Part shown: in pieces, positions 1 to 9,815 of the stretch | How the letters are laid out: every line of letters starts with the position of its first letter | How positions within the stretch are numbered: the stretch's first letter is position 1 | Notes under the pieces: model-generated | Databases searched by the model: none | Told to the model about the DNA's origin: nothing | Seen by the model: the letters and a program-made list of their open reading frames with translations, nothing else | Source: Neorhodopirellula lusitana | Lineage (GTDB): Bacteria > Planctomycetota > Planctomycetia > Pirellulales > Pirellulaceae | DNA: 64,000 nt | NCBI RefSeq assembly: GCF_900182915.1 | Contig: NZ_FXUG01000001.1 | Location: 372,001 to 436,000 of the forward strand | Direction: 5' to 3' | Position numbers and translations under genes: made by a program

Positions 1-1372
1 CGCCTGGCTTTTTTGCGTCGGAGGGACTCTGTTCCCCTTTGGGTGGTGCTGGTTTTCCCTGCTCTGGTTTTCCTTGTTCTGGCTTCCCTTGTTTGGGTTT
101 CCCTTGTTTGGGTTTCCCTTTTTCTGGCTCACCCTGTTGGGATGCATCCTTGGCGGATTTCTCTTGTCCGGGTTTCGGTTTCCCTTTTTGCCCACCGGTC
201 TCGTTTCCAACCGGGCCGTCTTTTCGTTGACCGCTCGTCCCGCCGGGCGGCGCTCCCTTCTTCGTTTGTGTCGATGAGCCGGGCGTCTCTTTGGGCGAAT
301 CTGCTTCCTCGCGGGTGTCGTCCGACGGAGCGTCGCCGCCGGACGACTGCTCTGCACCTTCACCGCCCCAACCATACTTGCTGCTCGATAGGGGCGAGTC
401 GGTGTCAAACATCACTGGCATCTGGAACGACGCCAGCGTGCGACCGGGAAGCGGAGCTAGCAGGGCAAGCAACAGGATTGCGGCAATCATCACCATGCCG
501 CCTACCAACCAGGCAACGGTGGTTTGCACTGGCATTTCAGTATCGCGCTGACGCAGGTAGCGGCGCAAATTCAGAAACGAGGTCACCACCAACAGCGATA
601 GGCTGGCGAACAGATAAATCGTCAGCAATTGACGAGCGGCTTGGCCACCGCCTGGGCCTCCACCCAAGAAGAACTGCCCCAACCCGAACAGTGGCAGTGC
701 GGCGAGAGCCAAGTACAGCACGGTTCGGCCTGGTTGGCTGGCCTCACGTTTGAAGGCATGGCTTTTCGATGATTCGTCATGATCATCAGCGGTTCGTTGT
801 TCGCCTGCCGGTTCAGTATCGTCTTGCCCATCGTTGTCGCGAATGGAGCCTCTTAGCAATCGCATCATTCCTTTCGCCGAGTCGATTAGCCCTTGGCCGC
901 TGCTATCGATACTGTCGTCGACGATGGTGCAGTCATGCACGATGCGGTCGGCGAGATAGCCGACCACTGCGATGATGGTGATGGAGGCCAGTGGGTTGCC
1001 GACAAAACGCAACAGCACCAAAAGGGTCGCCAGTCCGAGCGCCACGATGTACCCCATTGAATACTGGCGACTCTGCTCAATCGACATGCGGGCGCTGGCG
1101 GTGACGCCCATCGTGTAGAAGAACAACGTCGACATCACACGAGCCGGATAATGCCCTGAATAAAAAATCAGGACCAGGAATCCAGCCAGGCTGTACAGCA
1201 TCGCAAACACCAAAATCGGTGCCAGGGCGATAGCGGCATAGTCAGCAAGCGTTTGCTCGCGGCGTCCAGACACAGCAGATTGCAGAACGTAGGTGGAAAG
1301 CGGGCGACAGGAGGAACCAGGGCGAATGGGGCAGCTTCGCGGTCTTATTGTAGACGATCCGACCTTTGGCAT
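1..1372 (-). CDS. Multi-pass membrane protein, C-terminus cut by the window edge
   Basis: An uninterrupted reading frame runs leftward from an ATG at 1372-1370 to the window edge (about 457 codons, no stop seen), so the gene is partial. After a basic N-terminus come several hydrophobic segments (for example ALAPILVFAMLYSLAGFLV, YLALAALPLFGLGQFFLG and VAWLVGGMVMIAAILLLALL), with a polar cytoplasmic-looking loop between the first and second halves. The last ~130 visible residues are soluble and very rich in Gly, Lys, Pro and Gln, ending in pentapeptide repeats of the KPKQG/KPEQG type (nt 45-120) that match a 15-bp DNA repeat. I do not recognise the family. It is divergent from the secreted gene starting at 1561, so 1373-1560 should hold both promoters. 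The start is uncertain because no ribosome-binding site is obvious. Confidence 0.72.
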   Translation of the reverse strand, partial: MPKVGSSTIRPRSCPIRPGSSCRPLSTYVLQSAVSGRREQTLADYAAIALAPILVFAMLYSLAGFLVLIFYSGHYPARVMSTLFFYTMGVTASARMSIEQSRQYSMGYIVALGLATLLVLLRFVGNPLASITIIAVVGYLADRIVHDCTIVDDSIDSSGQGLIDSAKGMMRLLRGSIRDNDGQDDTEPAGEQRTADDHDESSKSHAFKREASQPGRTVLYLALAALPLFGLGQFFLGGGPGGGQAARQLLTIYLFASLSLLVVTSFLNLRRYLRQRDTEMPVQTTVAWLVGGMVMIAAILLLALLAPLPGRTLASFQMPVMFDTDSPLSSSKYGWGGEGAEQSSGGDAPSDDTREEADSPKETPGSSTQTKKGAPPGGTSGQRKDGPVGNETGGQKGKPKPGQEKSAKDASQQGEPEKGKPKQGKPKQGKPEQGKPEQGKPAPPKGEQSPSDAKKPG

Positions 1373-1560
1373 TCCGGCAACTTGCGAAACCCCAGGTGGG
1401 GAATCCCAGTCCCGGCCGCGGAAACCTGGAAAGCGGGCACCCCGGGCTTTACTCCAAAGTGAAATTTTTGGTAACTCCGATGAAACACGGCTCGATTCGC
1501 AAGCGGATCGGATGCACGATTCGATACCTATGGCCCCCTGAACGCTGGAAACGACATTTC

Positions 1561-2742
1561 ATGAGCAAGCTGCTACGAAATTGTTCGACTTGGTCCACAC
1601 TCTTCGTCTTAATCGGACTGGGGTTTGCCCCCAATAGCTCGTCCGCCGACGGTCCGTCGTTGCTGCGGATGTTTTCCAGAGGTGCCAAAGTCGAGGCTGA
1701 TTCCTCCAAGGCCTACAAACTAACCGAAGAAGATGGACCCTGGATGATTCTGGCGCACACCTTTGTGGGGCCTGGATCGCAAGAACGTGCCGAGCGATTG
1801 GTGATGGAAGTCCGCCAAGATCTCAACATGCCCGCCTTCATCTACGAAGAGGATTTTGATTTCTCTGGGGAATTGAATCCTGGCTCGCCCATCCAGCGAA
1901 CCGGAGGCAGTGCCGGATACCAACGCAAAATGAAATACAAGAATCCGATCCGCTACCAAGCTCACGCTGTGCTGGTCGGTGAATACGATTCAGCTGAGCA
2001 TCCGCGTATCGAAAGTGATATGCAAAAGGTCAAGTCGGCCAATTGCGCGGTCTTTGGTGACGCCAAAGAAATGGCTGCCGAAACGGACATGCGTAATCCG
2101 GTCACCGCCGTGAAAGCTTGGCACCAAAAATTGGTCACCCGCATGGGCGACCAGAAAGTCGGTGCGATGGGCAACGCGTTCTTGACCCGCAACCCGATGC
2201 TTCCAGACGACTACTTCCAAGCACCGCAGGTCGATTCCTTTGTTCGAAACTTGAACGATGGAAAGCAGCACAGCTTGATTGAGTGCGATGGCAAGTACAC
2301 CGTCGTCGTGCGGACGTTCTCCGGTTTCAACACGATCGTTGACGGGAAGAAAGACAAGAAATTCCAGCCCAGTGGCGAGCGGCTGGATCGTTGTGCTGCG
2401 GACGCCAATAAGATGGTGCAGTTGCTACGACGCGATGGTGTCGAAGCGTATCAATTTCATGATCGCACGCAATCGATCGTGACGATCGGAAGCTTTGAAG
2501 AACTGGGACATGAATTGGCCGACGGTAAGTTCCAGTACGCCGAGCCGATTCTGGCTGTGATGAACGAATACCGAGCCTTCAACGTGGACCCGAAACTTGC
2601 CAATCATGTCAAGAATCAAACCACCCAGGGTGTGCCTGTGAAATGCGTGGACCAGCGATTCCCATTCGACATCCAGCCGATGCCGATTGCCGTTCCTAAG
2701 GTCAGCAAACGCAGTTTCTACAGTGCGGCGACTCGCCGCTAA
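1561..2742 (+). CDS. Secreted hypothetical protein with two SPOR-like halves
   Basis: The frame is open upstream to 1366, but the ATG at 1561 opens a clean signal peptide (MSKLLRNC, then a hydrophobic core LFVLIGLGFA, cleavage near NSSSADG), so this start is chosen; the product is 393 residues and probably exported. By eye the mature protein has two parts with the rhythm of SPOR domains: residues ~50-150 (GPWMILAHTFVG, then AERLVMEVR, then HAVLVGEYDS) and ~240-310 (KYTVVVRTFSG, then ANKMVQLLRRDG, then SIVTIGSFEELG). If correct, it may bind peptidoglycan-like envelope material; this is inference from pattern only. It is monocistronic and faces the protease gene at 5423-3054 across a palindromic element. 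It resembles conserved planctomycete hypothetical proteins. Confidence 0.75.
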   Translation: MSKLLRNCSTWSTLFVLIGLGFAPNSSSADGPSLLRMFSRGAKVEADSSKAYKLTEEDGPWMILAHTFVGPGSQERAERLVMEVRQDLNMPAFIYEEDFDFSGELNPGSPIQRTGGSAGYQRKMKYKNPIRYQAHAVLVGEYDSAEHPRIESDMQKVKSANCAVFGDAKEMAAETDMRNPVTAVKAWHQKLVTRMGDQKVGAMGNAFLTRNPMLPDDYFQAPQVDSFVRNLNDGKQHSLIECDGKYTVVVRTFSGFNTIVDGKKDKKFQPSGERLDRCAADANKMVQLLRRDGVEAYQFHDRTQSIVTIGSFEELGHELADGKFQYAEPILAVMNEYRAFNVDPKLANHVKNQTTQGVPVKCVDQRFPFDIQPMPIAVPKVSKRSFYSAATRR

Positions 2743-2750
2743 AGAACCTA

Positions 2751-2849
2751 GGATCGAGCGGTTTTTTAGTGTCGTCTTTCGCTCCGCGAAAGCACCGTTT
2801 TACGCAACTTTCGCAGAGCGAAAGGCGACTGTTCTTTCCCGCTCGATCC
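2751..2849. repeat. Nested palindromic intergenic element (REP/MITE-like)
   Basis: Outer arms GGATCGAGCG (2751-2760) and CGCTCGATCC (2840-2849) are perfect inverted copies. Inside are two perfect hairpins with the same 7-bp stem CTTTCGC/GCGAAAG and different 3-base loops, TCC (2776-2792) and AGA (2808-2824). It lies between two convergent genes, so it could also stop transcription from both sides. A composite structure with repeated stems is typical of dispersed bacterial palindromic elements; only one copy is in this window. Confidence 0.65.
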
Positions 2850-2877
2850 CTAAAGCATTTTGGGGAATGCCGTAGGA

Positions 2878-2946
2878 CGTAGCGGAAGTCGTCAAGACTT
2901 TCGATCTCCACGTCTGGTCACGCGACTCTTGACGAGTTCGGCTACG
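2878..2946. repeat. Imperfect inverted repeat, 20-bp arms
   Basis: CGTAGCGGAAGTCGTCAAGA (2878-2897) pairs with TCTTGACGAGTTCGGCTACG (2927-2946) with 18 of 20 positions matching and a 29-nt loop. It directly follows the nested palindrome at 2751-2849. Together they fill most of the space between the convergent genes ending at 2742 and 3054. It could be a second dispersed repeat or a transcription barrier. Confidence 0.55.
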
Positions 2947-3053
2947 ACCAAAATGAAAATGCTCTAGTGGCTCAACCCATGGTTAGGCCATGCTGTGTGC
3001 GTGGGTTGTCTCAACGCACTAAGTTGGGCGAATCAGCGAACCGCCAGGCCCTG

Positions 3054-5423
3054 CTACAACGCTTGCATGATACGGACGGTACCGGACGTCGTCCCGGTCA
3101 AGAAGTACTTGCTGTTGGGGAAGAACTCGATCGAGGTTACTGCGGATCGATGTTGGTTGTAGGTGTGGATCAACTGATTGTTTTGGGTGTTGAATAGTTC
3201 CACCTTGCCGTTGGCTCGGCCCACTGCGATTTGTTCGCCGTTGGGGGATGTTGCCACACACAAGGCATCGGAGCGATCGCCGACCAGTTTTGCGAAACGC
3301 CAGCGATCATCCCTTGTGAATGACTTCCAAAGGTAGACGATTCCGTCTTCGCCACCGGTGACGAACTGGGTGCCACTGGGCATCGCCGCGGCGCAGGTGA
3401 TTTTGCCGTCGTGAGCCTCATCATGGGTGCTGGAAGTCCGCATCATCTCGCCGTCGAGTTTATGCAGTGAAAGGTCTCCGGTCGACGAAGCGGTCAACAG
3501 TGTTTTACCGTCGTTTGAGAACGACGCGGCGGTGACGCGATCTTCTAGCATGATGTGAACGCTGGAGTGGCTTTTTAGAAAGTGGTCATAGCGGCGAACC
3601 ATGGCGACACCATTGATCCAGCACGCGAAGACCGATCGCCCGTCTTTCGAAACGGTCATCACGCTGGCCAGTTTCAGGATGGGGAACACAATGCCGATGT
3701 CTTTTGATTCGCCGGATTCAGGATCACGATAGACAACGCTTGGTTCCGTTCCTGCAGACCGAAACGTCGTCAGGTAGTTGGAGTTAGCAACAAACTGCAC
3801 ATTCCGAATCGGCATTTCGGTCAACTTGATCTGGTACAACGCCGAGCCGTTTCGTTGATCGAATACGGTGGTTCTGCTATCCAGGCTTGCAACGGCGAAG
3901 TAGCGTTTGTCGGCCGAGACGGCGATGTCGATGATCGCGTCTTTGTGCCCGTGGAAGGCTCGAATCTCCCCTTTGCCGTCGGTCGACTTTTCGAACGCAC
4001 CGGATGTCTTCGTGATGGTTTCGACCCCGAAGATCTGCGCCAGGGCGCCGCCTGACGCGGAGCCATGGGTGGCGCCGGGGAGTTGCGAGAATGACTTGGG
4101 CGTCGATGCTCGGCGACCAACAACGTCGCTGACGGTGGTTTGTGAGACAGCGAAGTTGAGGTTTTGACCTCGCGTGCTGGTGAAGGTGTTCACGCCGACC
4201 ATTTCGCCTCGCATGTTCACCAAGGGGCCGCCGCTGTTGCCTCCTGAAATTGCGGCGGATGTCTGCACCCAGTCCATGTCGGTGGTGTAGCCGAGGATAC
4301 TGTAGCCATCGATTTCACCCTGGTTTAAAGATTGCTTCAGTTCAATGCCGGAACGGTTCGCGCTGACAATCCCGTTGGTGGCCGAAAAGCTGAATCCCAG
4401 AGGTGATCCGAAGGCTGCGACGGATTCCCCTTTGGATGGAGGTTGCGTTGCGAAGGCGAGGGGAATGCAGGAGAACTGATTGGGATCGACCTGCAACACG
4501 CATAGATCTCGTTGTGGTTCGGCAGCGACAAATCCGAGTGGCGTAGTGGTCTGGCCGTCGCGTGATTCGACCTTGACCGAAACCGCACCTTCAACCACAT
4601 GAAAGTTGGTGACAATCAAGCCCGAGTTGTTGATCACGAATCCGCTGCCGTGACCTTCGCCTTCGTCGGTTCGAACGACAACGCGAACAATGCTGGGTTC
4701 GACCTTGTTGATCAATTCAGGCATGCTCAATGCATTTGGGGATCCGTAAGCTGGCGTGAATTCGCTAGGGTCCGACGTCGTGTAATCGGTGGTTGACAGT
4801 GGGTTCGATGAATAGGAGTTGCTGGCGTTGGGCTGCTCTCGGAGTGTGTTTGTGGTCCCGCCCATGCCGTCGTCCGATGACAATGTTTGAGTTTCACCGG
4901 AATCATTGTCATAGCCACTGTGCAGCTCGTCATCGCCGGACCAATCCATCACTTCGAGACCCGTTGAGGTGCTGTCCTCATCAGTTGTTGTCTCCGATGA
5001 TTCAGCCTCGTCACTACTGGTTAGCTCGGCCAAAGTCGGTGCGAGTCGTTCGATCGCCATCCATCCGGCACCCAGTACAACCAATGACGTTATTGCGACA
5101 ATGGAGCCAATGATCGTGTTTCGAACAGCACGATCGCTGGTGAGTGAGGAACCTCTCGCAGCCATGGGCGGTGAATTCCGGTACTGGGGAACGGCCGGAC
5201 TCAAGCCAGCGTTCGATCGCCGTGATCGTGGCGTCGGTCTTGTCGGAGCGACAGGTGCGACTATCGACGAAAATTCGAATTCGGGATCAACCGGTTGCGC
5301 GACGGGGTTACCGGGAACGCGAAACTGCTGGTTGCACTTGGGGCACCGCATGATGGTGCCCGCCTTGTCCGCGGTGGTGGTCAGCTGGACTCCACATAGG
5401 CACTTTACAAGCAATTCAGACAT
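3054..5423 (-). CDS. Membrane-anchored HtrA-like serine protease with zinc ribbon and WD40 repeats
   Basis: Predicted 789-residue protein. An upstream GTG at 5441 is in frame, but AAGGA sits about 10 nt before the ATG at 5423, so the ATG is preferred. Domains in order: a four-cysteine ribbon at residues 7-30 (KCLCG and RCPKC); a Ser/Pro-rich linker; one membrane span around 103-124; an acidic Ser/Thr-rich stretch; a trypsin-like domain at ~235-435 with the full triad, His275 (TNFHVV), Asp306 (RDLCVL) and Ser397 (GNSGGP); then WD40-type repeats to the C-terminus. HtrA-family enzymes degrade or process misfolded envelope proteins. Here the PDZ domains are absent and WD40 repeats take their place, presumably binding substrates or partners. 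It is a single gene, convergent with the gene ending at 2742. Confidence 0.88.
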   Translation of the reverse strand: MSELLVKCLCGVQLTTTADKAGTIMRCPKCNQQFRVPGNPVAQPVDPEFEFSSIVAPVAPTRPTPRSRRSNAGLSPAVPQYRNSPPMAARGSSLTSDRAVRNTIIGSIVAITSLVVLGAGWMAIERLAPTLAELTSSDEAESSETTTDEDSTSTGLEVMDWSGDDELHSGYDNDSGETQTLSSDDGMGGTTNTLREQPNASNSYSSNPLSTTDYTTSDPSEFTPAYGSPNALSMPELINKVEPSIVRVVVRTDEGEGHGSGFVINNSGLIVTNFHVVEGAVSVKVESRDGQTTTPLGFVAAEPQRDLCVLQVDPNQFSCIPLAFATQPPSKGESVAAFGSPLGFSFSATNGIVSANRSGIELKQSLNQGEIDGYSILGYTTDMDWVQTSAAISGGNSGGPLVNMRGEMVGVNTFTSTRGQNLNFAVSQTTVSDVVGRRASTPKSFSQLPGATHGSASGGALAQIFGVETITKTSGAFEKSTDGKGEIRAFHGHKDAIIDIAVSADKRYFAVASLDSRTTVFDQRNGSALYQIKLTEMPIRNVQFVANSNYLTTFRSAGTEPSVVYRDPESGESKDIGIVFPILKLASVMTVSKDGRSVFACWINGVAMVRRYDHFLKSHSSVHIMLEDRVTAASFSNDGKTLLTASSTGDLSLHKLDGEMMRTSSTHDEAHDGKITCAAAMPSGTQFVTGGEDGIVYLWKSFTRDDRWRFAKLVGDRSDALCVATSPNGEQIAVGRANGKVELFNTQNNQLIHTYNQHRSAVTSIEFFPNSKYFLTGTTSGTVRIMQAL

Positions 5424-6016
5424 TAGGCGGGGTTCCTTCACTTAGGCGGGCTAGCAATGGTGCGCAGTGGGATTATTACTCTATCTGGTGGGTGGTGTAG
5501 TGTCCACTGTTCAGGCTGTTGCCCAAGGTTTTTCACCGAGAAGCCGCCAGACTGCGAGGATTGCGTTGACGTGAAGGGGGGAGTCAGCTGCCCTTCCCTG
5601 CTGTCGTGTGGTATCGCATTGCGAGAAATGGATGCCCGTTGAACTGGGATTTCACCCCGCTTAAGCCGAAAGAAAACGGCATTTTGTTTCTTTCGTCGAA
5701 GATTCAATCGCCCAGGCGGGACGCGTTGGAATCCTCGTGCGACTCCTCACCTGGTCCGAACTTCCAGCTGGCTTGCGGACCGGAGGGCGGACAGAATTGG
5801 CTCGTCCACCGAATTCAGGAGCTCGCGTCAGCCAGCCCAAACATCAACGGTGTTGGTGTTTAAGCGACTCGAGCCGGTCTGGATGGGGGCCTATCGGCCT
5901 GGGGGTGGAGAAACTCGAGAAGGGAGCCGACCAGGCGTGAAGGTGCCTGGCTATCTCGCTACTCGGACTGCCTAGGTATCAGATTGCCTAGGTATCTGGA
6001 CCTACGTATTGGTTAC
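5424..6016. other. Intergenic region with short periodic repeat
   Basis: This 593-bp stretch separates two leftward genes and should hold the promoter of the protease gene. I see no credible coding sequence. From about 5946 to 6024 a degenerate motif close to CCTAGGTAT recurs (5971, 5987, and variants at 6001 and 6016), spaced 14-16 bp. It ends against the stop of the MscS gene. Confidence 0.5.
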
Positions 6017-9000
6017 CTAGGTGGATGGGGTGGGAGCTTTCGCCGCGGCGATGGAGTCGGTTAGCTCTTTCGGAAGCGAACGGAGATGCAGGTCGCGTTG
6101 TGGGAATGCGATTTCAATCCCAGCCTTGTTGAACCGCTTGTTGATTTCGGTGTGCAGTTCATGAATGGTCCGAAGTCGATTGTCCAGGTCCGCAAGGTAG
6201 CACCGGATGACCAGGTTGAGTGTTGAGTCGCCAAATCCTTCGAATGTGACAACCGGTGACGGGTCAGTCTTGATGGCTTGGTGGTCCTGGCAGATCGTGC
6301 GGAGCATGTCACAGGCTTCGTCGGTATCACTTCCATAGGCGATGCCCACGTTGATGACGACGCGGTTGGTGGTGTCCGATAGCGTCCAGTTGACCAAGCG
6401 GCCGGTAATCAGATCTTTGTTCGGGATGATCAGTTCTTGGCGATCCCAATTGGTGACAGTCGTTGCTCGCATGCGGATCTTGGCGACGACGCCGGTGGTG
6501 TCACCGAGCGTCACGATGTCGCCAACTCGAATGGGTTGTTCGAACAGCAGAATCAAGCCGCTAACGAAGTTGGCGAAGATCTCCTGCAGGCCAAACCCCA
6601 GCCCGACACCCAACGCCGCAACAAGCCACTGAATGTTGTCCCATCGCAAACCGAAGGTGCGTGCGCTGAAGGCAAGTCCGATGAACAGTAATGCGTAAGT
6701 ACCTAGCGTTGTGATGGCATACCGAACTGGCTTTTCCAGCGGCAGTCGTTCCAACAGCACACCTTCGATCAGGCCCGGAAGGTTGCGGACGGAGGCCCAG
6801 GTCAGGATCAGCACCGGAATCGCCTTGATGGCATCCGCCAGAGTCACCCAGGTGTTTTCCTCGTTTTCACCTACGATCGACCACAGATGTACTGACTCCA
6901 AGTATCCAATCGCCGGCAGCACCGGCGACCAAATGTAGGCCACACCAATCAGAGCAGCGATGAACAGGAACGTGCTGACTAGCCGGCTGGTTTGTGCATT
7001 GATCTCGGCAGCTTCCAGGCTGGTCGTGGGTTCAACTTCGACGCCTTCTAAACCAGCGACCCCGCCGATTCTTTGGTTTTCTTCAACCCGCTCGCGGTGA
7101 ACGGCCCAAGCCAATCGACGGCGTTGGGTGAGCAACCAACGTCGCATCAAACCGTTCAGATAGAACGTCAACAGGCATAGCCAGAGCGTCCAATAGAACT
7201 GACGGATCAAGACGATTGCAGCGCTGCCGTAACCCGCGATGGCGACACTCGCAAAGAGAATCGGCATCACCACGATGGGAAGGAACCAAATGTGCCGCAG
7301 CCGGGAAAGCCAGCCGTTGGGGTTGTCGCGGATCTCGATCGAGAAGATTCCTTGCTTCGGTTCCAACATTCGCCACAAGACACAGCTCAACAGACACATG
7401 CCGCTCATCAACATGACTCGTCCGAGCGCTTGGGTGAGCTGATAGCGTCCGAGATAGTAGGCCGTGGCGAAAATCAGCAGGATCGGCACGCCGAGGTCGA
7501 TCAAGATTCGTAGCCAGCGACGGAGGCCTTTGATCGAATCCTCGCTGACATCGAAGTGAGCGATGGCAAGTCCGCGTGGGCGCAACCACTGTCGTAGCAA
7601 TTCGATTGGCAACACGGCGATGGAAGCCAAGTGAAAAGCTTTCGCGACCGCTCGAACCAATGGTTCAACACCTTGAGAGGCAATCAACGCGTCGCCCACA
7701 ATCCAGAGCAGCACGACCAAAGGCAACACCAGTGCGGCGGACAGCAGCGTGGCTGAGAAGGTGGGACGCAGCGACGTGCTTTGCCGACTGGCGGCTCGTT
7801 CGCCGAGGGTTAGCATCCGCCGTCGTAATTTTGCACCAGCGACCAGGATGGTCAGAAACGCAATCAAAGCGATCACGATCAATTCGGGGCGCTGCCAGAA
7901 TCCTTCGACCAATCGATTGGCCAGCAACTTTAGATGTTGAGGGTGAACGATCCAGCGGAACGCTTGCCAGGCCAGTGGGATATCACGAACGTGGAAGAGG
8001 GGTTCATTGCGGATCCAAACAACGTGTAGGTCAATTTCAGCCTGCAGTTTGTTGACAATGTTGCGTTGGTTTTCGAGTTCCTCGCGTCGTTCAGCTAGCT
8101 TGTTGACATGGGTTTCTAGGTCAGTGATGAACTTGGCCAGAAGTTGAGATTCAGTCTCGGGTAGATCGGATTGAGAGCGATGGGCGCCCATGATCACTTG
8201 TTGCGAAAAGACATCCATCGGCAGTTCGCCGGCCACGGAATCGTCGATGCCTTCGAGTGTCAATTCAACGCGTCGCTGCAGATCGCGTCGTTCTTCGATC
8301 ACTTGGTCAATGGTCGCTATTTGTCGGCTGATCGACGTGGTGGAGGGAAGCCGGTTCTTCAGCAATTGCAACTGCAGACCAACGCTGCTGGAAAGCTGTT
8401 CTCCTTCCGTGTTCGCCTCGGCGATCTTCTTTTGAGTGTCCGTCAGCCGTTCGGCCCACTTGACGGTTTCCGCCCTTTCCTTGGTCAGCAGCCGGTCGGT
8501 TTGATCGGTCTCTCCGATGATCTTGACCCAAATGTCCTTCAGCTTCAGGACCTGGGAGATACTGGCGTCGGTATTGGTTCGTTCGAGTTCCTTTTCGTAT
8601 TTCTGTAGCTCAATCGTCACTTGGTTTTGACGCATCTTTTGGATCACCGCTGACCAGCGGTTGAATTCCATTTCGGCTTCCAGAACGTTCTTTTCTTCCG
8701 CTTCCTTTCGTAGCGGCAGCAAGTCGACTTGGGCTTCAAGCAGGAGTTGCTCGGTTTGCATGGACTCGAGACGTTGTTTCGCTGCCGCGATCTCAGCTCG
8801 ACGGCCCGCTTCACGAACCAGTTTCAATTGACCGTTGGGGTCATCATTCAGTTCGCCAATTGAGGACGCTTCGAGAGCGTCGATTTCCTGCCGAACCTTG
8901 GTGATCTCGCCAGGAAGTTTTTCCAACCGCGATTTACGGGCGATGATTGCTGAGTCGGCCTTCTGTAACGCCTCGCGTGCAGCGGCGAGGTTGGTGCTGG

Positions 9001-9586
9001 CCTTGATCTCGTACTGTTTCAGTTCCTCCAGCGACATCGAGCGACCGTTCACTTCTTCGGTCGGTTTCACTTCTCGCTTGGCGTTGCGGGTTGCGATTCC
9101 CTTGTCGATGGCGATTTTGGACAGCGACTTTTTGAAAGCGGCCTGTTCATCGGCTGCGGTTCGTTGTTTTGCGAGTGTAGTGTCGATGTCCTTCAGCGAT
9201 GCCAGGATGCGGTCGCGCAGGTTGGAATCGAGTGACGTGTCCTCGGTGATGCGTTTGGCTTCGGCGGCAACGGCCTCGGGATTAGTCAGCGATTCAGGAT
9301 CGATGGAGACCGCAGGTGCTTTTCCCGGTGTTCCCTTGCCTGATTCAGCTTCGCTTTGGAAACGATAGCCCGCCGGGATGACGGGAGTGTTGTTGGACAC
9401 CGGCGTCGGGAAATCGGCGCAGAGGTTTCCGGTGAGTCCCAACAACGCCACGCACCCCACAAGCCAAGCGAGACCTTGTCGGCTTGAGCGATAGCGGTGG
9501 CGACCGTCGAATGGGTTGGATACGAAGTACACGTCGGGGATCCGGCAGGTGAGTTGACTGATACTCTTTAATAAGGGAGTCATCAT
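6017..9586 (-). CDS. Large MscS-family mechanosensitive channel (MscK-like)
   Basis: About 1189 residues with an N-terminal export signal (hydrophobic stretch WLVGCVALLGLTGNLCA), a long Glu/Lys/Gln-rich coiled-coil periplasmic region (~residues 60-520), roughly ten membrane spans (~540-960), and the conserved MscS module near 970-1170. The MscS pore helix and beta domain are visible as ALGVGLGFGLQEIFANFVSG, then FEQPIRVGDIV, then VTNWDRQELIIPNKDL. Such channels open under membrane tension to release solutes during hypo-osmotic shock; MscK-size members add a big periplasmic domain. The frame is open to a TTG at 9628, but the ATG at 9586 gives a more normal start. It is a single gene, divergent from the secreted protein at 9816. 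The architecture is clear; the specific gating signal is unknown. Confidence 0.9.
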   Translation of the reverse strand: MMTPLLKSISQLTCRIPDVYFVSNPFDGRHRYRSSRQGLAWLVGCVALLGLTGNLCADFPTPVSNNTPVIPAGYRFQSEAESGKGTPGKAPAVSIDPESLTNPEAVAAEAKRITEDTSLDSNLRDRILASLKDIDTTLAKQRTAADEQAAFKKSLSKIAIDKGIATRNAKREVKPTEEVNGRSMSLEELKQYEIKASTNLAAAREALQKADSAIIARKSRLEKLPGEITKVRQEIDALEASSIGELNDDPNGQLKLVREAGRRAEIAAAKQRLESMQTEQLLLEAQVDLLPLRKEAEEKNVLEAEMEFNRWSAVIQKMRQNQVTIELQKYEKELERTNTDASISQVLKLKDIWVKIIGETDQTDRLLTKERAETVKWAERLTDTQKKIAEANTEGEQLSSSVGLQLQLLKNRLPSTTSISRQIATIDQVIEERRDLQRRVELTLEGIDDSVAGELPMDVFSQQVIMGAHRSQSDLPETESQLLAKFITDLETHVNKLAERREELENQRNIVNKLQAEIDLHVVWIRNEPLFHVRDIPLAWQAFRWIVHPQHLKLLANRLVEGFWQRPELIVIALIAFLTILVAGAKLRRRMLTLGERAASRQSTSLRPTFSATLLSAALVLPLVVLLWIVGDALIASQGVEPLVRAVAKAFHLASIAVLPIELLRQWLRPRGLAIAHFDVSEDSIKGLRRWLRILIDLGVPILLIFATAYYLGRYQLTQALGRVMLMSGMCLLSCVLWRMLEPKQGIFSIEIRDNPNGWLSRLRHIWFLPIVVMPILFASVAIAGYGSAAIVLIRQFYWTLWLCLLTFYLNGLMRRWLLTQRRRLAWAVHRERVEENQRIGGVAGLEGVEVEPTTSLEAAEINAQTSRLVSTFLFIAALIGVAYIWSPVLPAIGYLESVHLWSIVGENEENTWVTLADAIKAIPVLILTWASVRNLPGLIEGVLLERLPLEKPVRYAITTLGTYALLFIGLAFSARTFGLRWDNIQWLVAALGVGLGFGLQEIFANFVSGLILLFEQPIRVGDIVTLGDTTGVVAKIRMRATTVTNWDRQELIIPNKDLITGRLVNWTLSDTTNRVVINVGIAYGSDTDEACDMLRTICQDHQAIKTDPSPVVTFEGFGDSTLNLVIRCYLADLDNRLRTIHELHTEINKRFNKAGIEIAFPQRDLHLRSLPKELTDSIAAAKAPTPST

Positions 9587-9815
9587 GCCAGGAGTGTCTG
9601 CAATCCGTTGGGTTGGTGGGAAGGTCAAAGCGGCAATTCAGTGAACCCATTGGCAGGGATTTACAACGTTTTCGGATCGCCGTTGCATCGTTGTGAGGAA
9701 TGTGCGCGTTGTCGTTTTCCGTGTTGACGCTGTGACGTGTGTTTTGCTACCGCTACGCACCATGGAATCATTCTCCGGCCCGCTTCGAAATTCCCTCACG
9801 CCTTGCTTGTCTCGG

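Noticed and set aside
13..753. Long plus-strand open frame over the first gene
   Set aside because: The minus strand has a continuous frame with membrane segments and a sensible composition over the same bases; the plus frame is Ser/Arg-rich and low in sense.
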